DNA from: Isoetes taiwanensis
Taxonomy: Eukaryota; Streptophyta; Lycopodiopsida; Isoetales; Isoetaceae
Direction: 5' to 3'
DNA length: 64,000 nucleotides
NCBI GenBank assembly: GCA_021234155.1
Contig: JAJEKV010000002.1
Location: 33,619,123 to 33,683,122, forward strand
The position numbers and the translations under genes were made by a program. Shown here piece by piece: positions 10,111-18,465 of this stretch (position 1 is the stretch's first letter; each line of letters opens with the position of its first letter). The notes under the pieces were generated by a model. It had not been told where the DNA came from and searched no databases. It saw nothing but the letters and a program-made list of their open reading frames with translations.

Positions 10111-12784
10111 TTTGCTAATTTCTGGCAAATATTTGGCATACGAAGTACCTGGAACCATTGGTTATGCAAGCACTCGACATAGAATAAAATCCCTTTGCAT
10201 TTCTTGAATGTCATACATACCACCGTGTCAAACGTCTATTTGTGCACTTCATGACGGAAGTTTATATGGGCACACAAGACTAAAATGCTGGCCTTAACTT
10301 ATAAAGGCACCAATTGATAAAGGCTTGTAAATCCAACACAATGCACATGACATTATAGTGATTATTGGGACTTCAAGTGTGCACACAACTCTAGGAAAAG
10401 GGTCTTTCCGAATTAAATGCCATGGCTTAGGGAAAGTGGAACAATCCTTGAACTGATTTTTATTGGCTTTGTGTTTCTAACCTTAGCTTATAGATTGGGA
10501 CTTGTTAGTTCAGCACACTAGACACACATCTGGCTAACACTTGGTCTATCCGGGGCAAAAAATTGCTTTGTGGGGTACATTATGCAGATATGCTTGCAGA
10601 TATATTTGCCTTACTTCTCAAAGGAAGGAAGCAAGTAGGAAATGGGATTTTTTTCGCAGAACAAGCTATTCAGATGCATGTGTTTGACCATGCATGCGTT
10701 GCACCCAGAACCATAAATCTCTGTCAAGTGCAAGGGGAGTCTCTAGCTATGCTCAAACAATATACAGGTTGTCTAAATTTGAGCCACTATGGACTGCAAA
10801 AAGAATTTTCCTTTCAACCTTGTTTTTCCTGATCGATCATTTTAAATGATTTTATTAGCTTATCTTGGTCCATTACTCCAACAACACCACAATTAGGCTC
10901 ATAACTTCCGTTATACCACTTAAGCCTAGCCAAGACTGCCAGCGTTTACTCCTTGCATTAATTATTATGTGAATGCAAACTTATAATATTTATTATCCTC
11001 GTCAATACAATCATTTGTTTTAGCATTGTTACACACTACATGGTCTTTCCTAGATTAATGTTCTCCTTTTTATTTTATTTTATTATTGCTTTTTTCTTCT
11101 CTTTTCTTTTATGTATAGGGAAAACAAAAGGTTAACTTATTAATAACTTATGGAATTATTGGAACTTATGAAATTGTTAGGTTTTAGTTAAAATTTTTGT
11201 TAGGTTTTCACGTTGAAAATTGGTTTAGGGCAAAACCTGCTTCGAAAGGGCAAATGACCAAAGAAATCCGGCTTCTTCCTTTGCAATCGATCCGACTCCT
11301 CACCATCTCTGCTATGGCATGATCAAATCGGCCGATTCCCTCCTTCCTCAACTCGGTTTTATCTCTATTCTCTTCTCAGGTTAAGCATTCACCCGATGAT
11401 GGTTTCTGCAGAATGAACAGCCCATTCTTTGGCTCCAAGGTAAGCAATCGGATCTGGCTTAGGGTATGGCAATACAGATGGAGCCGGCGGCTATAGGGTT
11501 GTGGCGTAAGATCGGGTTTTTGCGTGCTCTATCTTCCAAGCATGGGCGCTTTTGGCAAGGGGACCAAAGCAATCCTTTGATCTGGCAAAGGGCTTCTAAG
11601 TTCTTCCCGATTTATAATTTATAGCGTAACTACAGATAAGAGGTTGAGGTTGAGATAAAAACTACAGGAGCATAACGAAACTATAGCATGAGGTTGCATT
11701 CTGCCAGCAGAGTTGGAAGCATCATATTGGACACAAATTCCTCTTATCTGTGCTTGCTATTGTTACATTTCAAATTTTAATGCCTTCGAAGTTGTTGCGG
11801 TGCAAAGATGGTCTCGCCTATGTCTTTGTTCCCATTGTGGTAAGAATGGGAAAAACAAACCGAAATCAAGGATGCATGCACCATGAAATTGCCTCTATAA
11901 GTTGATTTCACAGTAAAAGCTCTCGGATTCCAATGGGATCCAATGTCGAATGTAGTGCTAACTGCCTGTTCTATTGTTGCTGCAAAGGAGACAGGTTGAT
12001 TTGGATTCAAATATGAGCAACCCCTGCCTCAAGTGCAGCAGAAACCAGGTTTGTGGTTGTTGAGGTCGGCCTTGTGACATTACATGCAGATGGACATGTT
12101 TAGAGTAGCCAGAAGCTATATTGCATGCCAATATATTGTGTGAGATAGCATAGATTGTGTGTTGGATATGTGAAGAAGTTTGAAGTAAATTCATTATTCT
12201 AGCTCTTCTTGACGTCAATGCCTTGAGATACATCATATCTGTAAAGTAAGTGTGAATGTGCTAGGTGCTTGTTTGCTGGTTGTTATTGCATGGAAATATA
12301 TGTTAGATAGATTTCGATTCAAATGTGAGTAGCCCATGCCTTAGCTACAGCAGAAGGCAGCTTTGTGGTTCTGGCCAAGTGCAGGTCCTTATTTCTTGCA
12401 ATGGATTGGATGCAATTGCAGGTTTTTGTTACCATGTCATGTGTATGTTCAGTTGCAACCAAACTTTATGTGAGCCATTTGAAACAGCTTGGAAAACGAA
12501 ATCCTTACACATGGACTCCAATTATTCCAAAGAAGTGTGCGAAATGGAGAAGGTAGATCTGACTTCTACACTTATAGTTATATATATAGGGATTTCATAT
12601 TCTATGGAGTAAATCTCACATTTAATGTGCTTAATGGACTCATTATACAAAGAGGCTGTCTGAATTTACAGTTGTTTTGTTCTTTTACAAACATGGTATA
12701 TCATGTGGAATGTTATTTTGGGAAACACCGCTCGCTTATCCCGGCGGGGGTTCAAATCCCCTTAATTCCATCTAGCTTGACAAA
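10111..12784. other. Internal CACTA sequence, mostly unassigned
   Basis: A possible captured 5' exon at 11413-11439 encodes MNSPFFGSK, followed by a clean GTAAGC donor, and lies downstream of a C/T-rich leader-like stretch (11270-11400). A block at about 11994-12072, with GATTCAAATATGAGCAACCC, recurs diverged at about 12307-12385. A frame at 10563-10832 (89 codons) matches nothing I know. No transposase domain is visible. Confidence 0.4.
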
Positions 12785-13630
12785 CAATCACATCTAAATG
12801 ACATTATATGACCGTAAGCAAGACATAAACAGTGGCATTTAAACATTTAACATTTAATGATAGAAATATCTCATCTAGTGGCATAAGTAGTGCCACTATA
12901 TATGTGGTAACAATGCATCAACAAATGACATTCATATTGACAATAAAGTTGTCATTAATATTGACAATATAAATGACAATGATATTGAAAACATCGATGA
13001 CATTATTTATGCCTTTACGAGTGACAATGAACTTGAGAAAATAGATGGCATTATTTATGCCTTTATGAGTGACATTGATCTTAAGAAAATAGATGGCATT
13101 ATTTATGACTTTATGAGTGACATTAAAGTTGATATTAGAGCCGACAGTATATATGGCATAATTTCTGACAAAAGTTTTTGCATTATGAATGGTGTTATCA
13201 ATGACCTTACATATGACATTGCCAATGAGGTTAATTGCGACGTTATAAGTGACACTATATTTGACGTCGCCACTGACGATAAATGTGACGTTATAGGTGG
13301 CGTTGCCATTGACGTTATAGGTGACAAAGGTGCTGACATTATATATGACATTCTAAATGCCATATTTGTGTCACCTGGCTGTGTCATCCATAGCGTCAGT
13401 GATCAAAAAAATTGGAGTTGCAATTTTAGCCCCAAAATTGACACAATCAATGACACTAATGGACCCCATCTCTTGTAGTGAATTACTGGACTCGGAGTGT
13501 CTTCGAGAAGCAACAAAGACCTTGTCGAGGTAGGTGTTGAAGAAGCATCTCCGTCTTGTGTTCCATCTAAAGTAGAGGTACTTGGGCAAACAAATGGTGG
13601 TGGAAGTTTGTTCACGAAGCGGTTAACCAT

Positions 13631-13965
13631 GTTAAACAACTGCAAAAAATTGTGGGCTTGTTACTAACTCACAACTCGTTTGGACTAATGATATTCGAGA
13701 ATACAAATGCTATTCCAGAATACTAATTTATGTGCAGCATTTGCTGTGTGTGTGCACAGATGCTATTCCAGAATATACTTGGCCAGAGTGTTTGGACAAG
13801 ACGTATTCCGCATCTCATAGAAACATACAACTGACGGTGGCCTACCTTTAAAAAGGAAAATTGAGCGCCTCAGTTGCGTATTCCGCTTCCAGAGATTTAG
13901 TCGCCAGCCCGAGCGCCTTCCGATCTCTATTGATTTGCTGTATTCCAATTCACATAGCAAAAATA
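13631..13965. promoter_or_regulatory. Shared intergenic promoter region with palindromic sites
   Basis: This short gap separates the minus-strand start of the transposase-like gene (ATG at 13630) from the plus-strand ATG of the methyltransferase gene (13966). It holds three copies of the TATTCNNGAATA palindrome, centred near 13697, 13716 and 13769, plus half-site-like GTATTCC at about 13803, 13881 and 13942. No clear TATA box was identified. The placement suggests one bidirectional promoter for both genes; that is inference. Confidence 0.55.
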
Positions 13966-16900
13966 ATGGACAGGTAAGCAATTAAAGTACATAGTACGTC
14001 TTTCGTGTGTTTCCTGATTTGCTTTTGTAAGCCAAAGTGTATTCCAGAATACACTTTCCGCTTCTGGCGAAGTGCAAAGTGTATTCTGGAATACACTTTG
14101 CTCACTGCCGAAGAGCAAAGTGTATTTTAGAATACACTTTGCCCAGAGTGTATTCCAGAATACACTTTGCCCTTCAGGCGAAGAGCAAAGTGTATTCCGG
14201 AATACACTTTGCACTACGTCTGAAGGGCAAAGTGTATTCCGGAATACACTTTGCCAATACACTTTGCCCTTCAGCAGTGAAAACGCTTGTTTTTTTGCAC
14301 TAAAACACCACTTTTTAGCTGAAACAGACCACTTTTTAGGTTGAACATACCACTCTTTAGTTAAATCAAGACATAAAAAATTAAGTTAGAGCGACAATAT
14401 TTGTGCTTGTCTTCTGGTCTTTTGTTGGCCTTTAGTGCACAAGATTAGTAAATCTTATTCTGGAATATAGCTTTAGTCTCATTTTCTGTCTTAACATTGT
14501 TGTTTTAAACGTTTCAGTGGCAGGGAAGAAGGAAGCAAAAGGGCATCAAAAAAAACTCTGAAGATTAGGCGTCCACACCCTCAAAAGCACACCGCTGACA
14601 CGGACGAGCCAGCTATTTACGAGAACTTTCAAACGCAATGGTTCATTACCAGGGGTGCAGACGGAAAATACAGCACACTGACGTTTCTGTACGTCTGTAA
14701 AAGTGCCGGGAACAAAAGGTACGCCGACACAGAGTTCGTTAACCTTGGGGCAATAAAAGAGGTCTCAGAGGTAGCCGGACAAGGTGGTCAGGTGGGGAGG
14801 CTATCCTTCAAGACCTCCCAAGGGTTCATTGTTGTAGACATCGCATTCTTTAGAATTGTCAGTGTGTAACCACATGCACTGTACAAATTCTTTTCACACT
14901 ACCAGACCAAACGTAGCCTGTGTTCACTAATTAGACAGGTTTGTTCTAGTACAAGCGAAGACTTTCCTGTAAGTGAGTCCGAGCAATCAGATGGAGGATC
15001 ATCACCTTCTCCTAGTACTTCCGGGGGGGTCATCAGATGGAGGGTCCCAAGAACAAGAAGAGGAAGTTCCCCCAGTGCCGCCAAAGAAACTCAGCAGGCC
15101 AAGAGCCACCATAGCCGCTAAGGAACCAAAGAAGCGGAAGGTACAGCAGCTTGAAGTTGCAGAAATCCCCGAGGAAAGCACAAAAAAACAAAAGGGAAAA
15201 GGAAAAGCTCCCGGGGTAGCAATAAAAGAAAAGAAAGTTGATAAGACCTCCGAAAGAATGGAGGTAATAAATGCCAGAAAAATTTGTACAAGGGGTGATC
15301 TATCTTCCTGTAACTTGCATGAGGCTGCCCCCAAAGAATGAAGCTGGTGAAAGGCCGCTTCAGGTTCGTAAAATATATGCCAACCACTTAAGGAACCTGA
15401 AGGACAGAATTAGGAGCAATCCAAATGCTCATGTGGCGCCAATAGTTGTCCTTGTTGACAGGGAGCAATGCAACACCCCCCAGGACTATGACAGAGAAAA
15501 AGCAGACACTTACATTCACTACGTCTTGGGAGGAAATCATAGCTTCAAAGCAAGAAGGCAGCTGTACAAAGAAAAAAAAAACCCCAGGTATCTCTCCGTC
15601 CTGTGCGCCGTCTACTGTGGTCTCACCGACGAAGAAGCAAAAATCGTTGCCAACACCCACAATGCTGACAACGAGTACAAACTAAAGATGAGCTTCGTCG
15701 ATAAGATCCGGTTCATGCACAGGGAGTACATGATATTTAAACAAAAATATGGAGAAGATTTGAAGAAACCAGCGTACTCTTTAGAACTGAAAGAAGCTTG
15801 CGCTATGGAGTGCTGCCTCAAGTACGACGAGGCTAACAAATGGCAGTCACTCATACCGCATGACAACTAGTTTCAGCTAGCCTTCAGAGACGGCAGAGTA
15901 AGTTTCCTTTGTATTCTGGAATAACCTTGTTGCCCTCCAACTGACCTCGTTTAACACTGTGCAGATATGGGACCTACAAAACGAGATTTTTACCATGTTC
16001 GAGCGTGGTGAATTGAAAAGTAAAGGAAAGGTCTCAGAAAAGAAAAAAGGTTCTGATGTCCCAAAAAAAGAAATGACGATAACTGTGTGGAGAGAAATGC
16101 AGGGCTTTACAGACATGGACATACTAGAAAGGCTACTGCAGAAGGTCGTAGACAAGGAATTTACGCTCGAAAATATGTCCAAGGAACTGCACAAGTAAGC
16201 ACGACAGAACTTTCGTTTTAGGTTTCCTTTCGTAGCACAAAGTGTATTCCAGAATACACTAGGGATCAGCGTGTGAGCTGAAGTGTATTCCAGAATACAC
16301 TTTGGATCAGCGTGTGGCCTGAAGTGTATTCCGGAGTACATTTTAGGTTTGTGAGAAGCCAATTTATATTCTGGAATACAATTTGGATTCTGCGGGTAGT
16401 CTAGAGTGTATTCCAGAATACACATCCGCTTACAAGCCGAAGGCAAGGTGTATTCCGGAATACACTTTTGCTTCACGTTGAAAGCCAAAGTGTATTCCAG
16501 AATACACTTTTCCTTCACGTTTAAAGCAAAGGTGTATTCCGGAATACACTTTGGCTTTTAACGTGAGTCAAAAGTGTATTCTGGAATACACTTTGGCTTC
16601 TTCTTCTTGGTGTTTTCGTTTTCAGGAAAAGAATACTCATTTTGTTTCATTGTTGTTGACTTCCAGCCAAAAAAACGTTATTACGTGCCAAACATGTTTA
16701 ATGGAGCAGTTGAACGTGGACAGCTGGGACATGTGTAAAGAGCTCTATCCCATTGCTACTTCCGACGAGCGTATTATTCAATACGCTCCAAATTTTGAGG
16801 GCTGGGTACGTCCTTTTCCTGTTTTTAAAGTTTTTTCTTTGTGTTGCATGAAGCTGACTTCAATTACTAACAGAGCAAGAAGAAGAACAAGGACCTGCCA

Positions 16901-18114
16901 GAAGGTTTTATGCACCTGGTACGAACAGCCAGAGAAGAGAGGACTTTAGCGGACAGGCATGTTGTAGATGCTGAGCCGTTCGACTACGAGAGGTTTTCTA
17001 TGTTCGATCAAAATAACTTTTATTCTATCGTTCATGGGGACTGCACTAAGTTGCCAGGAAGTATAAAGCCACAAGATTTTACTTTGGTCATAGCAGACTT
17101 GCCTTATGGGTTTAAGCTGAAGGATAGCCGCTACGACGATCAGCCTTTCAAAAACTCAGAATTCAATGCTTTCGTCGATGGAATTAAGCAGGTTACCACA
17201 GCAAAACACTGGCGTCTTGTTGTGTTCCATTCCAGCATGCAATCCGGCCTTGTGGAAGCTACTTTCAAGAACCACTTCGGTTCTCCTGTGCAAGCCGGTT
17301 ATGAAAACATGGTCTGGTGAGTCTTTAAATCAAGAGTGTCGTTCAAATGTTCTTTCTTTCAAGTTTTGTTTCATAGTTGCAATTCTAAACCGTCAGGTTC
17401 TATTCTGGAATACGTACTTACTATTCTGGAATACGATCTTGCAGGTACAAAACTAATATTAACTACCATGGTGGAGGACCGAGGCTGCTGAGCAAGGTTG
17501 AGTATTTCCATGTAACTTACTGGAGTTTCGACGGGAAGCGTACCATGGAGCACTTCAACACAGCAGCCTGCCAGAATTTTTCTAATGTCCTAGAGTTCCC
17601 AGAAGTATTACAGAAGCTCCAGGACCCAAGTGCACAAGGCAGAATTGTCAATCATTATCAGAAGCCACAGAAGCTAATCAACCACATTCTGGACATGTTC
17701 TCACGTCCAGGAGATTGGGTCCTTGATGCTTTCTCTGGCTCTGGTACAACAATAGCATGTGCACTTAAAAAGGGCCGTAATTGTGTTGCTGTTGACATTG
17801 ATAAAGAGGCTGTAGACTTCATCAAGATGAGGTTGTCTGCTCTACCAACTCTACCAGATGAAAATCAAGAGCTAGGAGCTAAATCATCATCAGATTTTGC
17901 CAAGATGACATCCTCTGAGATACAGCCTCCTTTTACAAGCTCTCTGGAAGATGAAGCTACTTTTGCAGAGCTCAAAGAAGTAGCTCTAGCTACTATTCCT
18001 GAAGAGACTGTAGACACCAGTAAAGATGAAACAGTGACAAAGGAGCAAATTGCAGAGACGGAGAAAGCTGGAACGAGCACACAACATACTGAGGACTTTG
18101 ATTTAGACCTCTGA
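13966..18114 (+). CDS. ParB-like domain / beta-class DNA amino-methyltransferase fusion (disrupted copy)
   Basis: Exons 13966-13973 (ATGGACAG), 14518-14865, 14950-15897, 15965-16194, 16667-16805, 16874-17316 and 17455-18114 have GT-AG borders, and all junctions I can test agree in phase. Parts in order: an unrecognised 115-residue domain; an acidic/basic linker with a PKKRKV-type nuclear signal (15126-15143); a ParB-like domain with LGGNHSFKARRQL (about 15528-15566); a helical region that could be an HTH; then the methyltransferase. Motif IV is ADLPYG (17093-17110, DxPY type), motif X is QKPQKL (17659) and motif I is FSGSGTT (17731-17751). The IV-X-I order marks beta-class N4-cytosine/N6-adenine enzymes. 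Damage: a frame change near the G-run at 15029 (perhaps an unmodelled intron), one in the A-run near 15278, and an in-frame TAG at 15868. The methyltransferase exons are open. Confidence 0.8.
14034..14265. repeat. Palindrome array 1 in intron 1 (six sites, about 42-bp spacing)
   Basis: Copies of GTGTATTCYRGAATACAC, with AAA/TTT extending each arm, are centred at 14045, 14087, 14128, 14156, 14198 and 14240. Spacings are 42, 41, 28, 42 and 42 bp. A half-site (AATACACTTT) follows at 14256. Each copy is near-perfectly self-complementary over about 24 bp, while spacers such as GCTTCTGGCGAAGTGC vary. The array lies inside the 544-bp first intron of the methyltransferase gene. Confidence 0.95.
14461..14462. 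repeat. Single palindromic site near the intron 1 acceptor
   Basis: CTTATTCTGGAATATAG is centred here, 56 bp before exon 2. The core matches the array sites; the outer arms are degenerate. Confidence 0.7.
15898..15964 (+). other. 67-bp intron carrying one palindromic site
   Basis: The GTAAGT donor and TGTGCAG acceptor keep the frame (...AFRDGR then IWDLQNE...). GTATTCTGGAATAAC is centred at 15917, so even this short intron holds a copy of the motif. Confidence 0.7.
16239..16594. repeat. Palindrome array 2 in intron 4 (nine sites, 40-42-bp spacing)
   Basis: Sites are centred at 16250, 16291, 16332, 16372, 16414, 16456, 16498, 16540 and 16582. Successive spacings are 41, 41, 40, 42, 42, 42, 42 and 42 bp. 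The core is again GTGTATTCYRGAATACAC; CCGG, CCAG and CTGG centres all occur. Spacers share only partial similarity (GCGTG, CTTCACGTT), so the palindromes are better conserved than the DNA between them. The whole array sits in the 472-bp intron 16195-16666. Confidence 0.95.
17398..17435. repeat. Pair of palindromic sites in intron 6, 21 bp apart
   Basis: TATTCTGGAATACG is centred at 17406 and again at 17427, just before the TTGCAG acceptor at 17454. The 21-bp spacing is half of the array spacing, i.e. two helical turns. Confidence 0.85.
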
Positions 18115-18183
18115 GTTATCTTTTGCTATATTATTTATTATTGGCTACAAAATACTGCCATATTTGATGTAGTGAAAGAAATT

Positions 18184-18189
18184 AATAAA
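18184..18189 (+). terminator. Polyadenylation signal of the methyltransferase gene
   Basis: AATAAA lies 70 bp after the TGA stop, followed by an A-run and T-rich sequence. It is the canonical signal at an expected distance. Confidence 0.5.
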
Positions 18190-18410
18190 AAAAAGATTTT
18201 TATTTACGTTTTTTGGATGTCTTCGAATTCCTAGTAATGTTCCTGGTGTATTAATGTCTGGAATTCTGCCATTTTCAAGTGCTCTTTTCTACAAATGCAA
18301 GATCATCATTTTAAAGGAGCCTAAAATACATGATAAAATATTTTGTTCCACTTAAAATCCCCAGCTTCTTTTGAAAATGATCATTTTTTCAATCTTGGTG
18401 TTTTTTTTAA

Positions 18411-18465
18411 GGGAATCTTTGAAACGGGAGTGATGCAACACTCCCGTTTAATTTGCAATCCTGTT
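18411..18465 (-). repeat. Right terminal inverted repeat of the two-gene element, with hairpin
   Basis: Inverse of the left terminus: GGAATCTTTGA, then ACTCCCGTTTAAT and GCAATCCTGTT at the outer edge. It also contains its own perfect 11-bp hairpin, AAACGGGAGTG / CACTCCCGTTT, at 18422-18449. Confidence 0.7.

Larger units (their letters stand above)
9387..13480. mobile_element. CACTA element (4094 bp), non-autonomous, nested in the transposase-like gene
   Basis: The left end reads CACTACAAGAGAAGGGGTCC and the right end is its inverse; the first 30 bp match at 29 positions. The left flank is TTA (9384-9386). The right flank is AA then TTA (13483-13485), so a 3-bp TTA target duplication with two extra bases is likely. 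Subterminal regions (about 9405-9890 and 12785-13455) are packed with GTGTCA/GTGACATTATA-type repeats in mirror orientation. I see no TNP2-type transposase inside, so it would move only in trans. Joining the flanks restores the LPPPF-repeat reading of the host gene, which shows the insertion directly. Confidence 0.9.
6371..13630 (-). pseudogene. Transposase-like gene (DUF7869-like), broken and split by a CACTA element
   Basis: The N-terminal part (13630-13486) has Pro-rich LPPPF repeats and continues, after the 9387-13480 insertion, with three more PPPF repeats, a Ser-rich region, and a KCCSLGCINKF Cys motif (9386-8493). Next come VSWMEKYFRETCEKLP (to about 8204), a Glu/Arg-rich helix, and a core at 7910-7095 with QLDNTTRENKN and VGHTHDQIDQMFSRFSVR. 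An acidic tail with a small beta-rich domain follows (7045-6371). I recall this core as a domain named DUF7869, common in eukaryotic transposon-like proteins; a DDE-type role is plausible but inferred. An intron at 8028-8094 is 67 bp. Damage: frameshift near 8488, in-frame stops near 8404 and 8205, a frameshift in an A-run near 7885, and a stop plus frame change near 7095. This copy is dead. Confidence 0.75.
5991..18465. mobile_element. Two-gene transposon: transposase-like gene plus ParB/DNA-methyltransferase gene
   Basis: The left end (5991-6060) and the reverse complement of the right end (18411-18465) share AACARGATTGCNNATTAAACGGGAG (written here as a consensus in two parts, AACARGATTGC and ATTAAACGGGAG), then CATC, then TCAAAGATTCC, with indels between. 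This makes inverted termini of about 55-70 bp. ACAA precedes the left end (5987-5990) and follows the right end (18466-18469), a possible 4-bp target duplication. Inside, the minus-strand transposase-like gene ends 380 bp from the left terminus and the plus-strand methyltransferase gene ends about 350 bp from the right terminus. Their starts face each other across about 335 bp. Without the nested CACTA the element is about 8.4 kb. The termini are seen; the unity of the element is inferred. The superfamily is unknown to me. Confidence 0.72.

Noticed and set aside
12745-12762. tRNA gene 3' end (GGGGGTTCAAATCCCC)
   Set aside because: Only a T-arm-like hairpin is present; no acceptor, D or anticodon arms fit around it.
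15213-15283. A small intron to explain the frame change before the ParB-like domain
   Set aside because: No donor of the required phase (one base left over) exists in the upstream frame; a 14-bp intron would be needed otherwise. A real or sequencing frameshift is more likely.
14034-16594. CRISPR-like array (regular repeats with variable spacers)
   Set aside because: Repeats are palindromes in plant introns with spacers of about 18 bp that resemble each other; no cas-type genes. The arrangement fits binding-site arrays, not CRISPR.
14034-16594. Heat-shock elements, because TTCNNGAA is present
   Set aside because: Heat-shock factors need three or more alternating units spaced by 5 bp, while here conservation covers about 24 bp and spacing is 42 bp. 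Kept only as an alternative reading.
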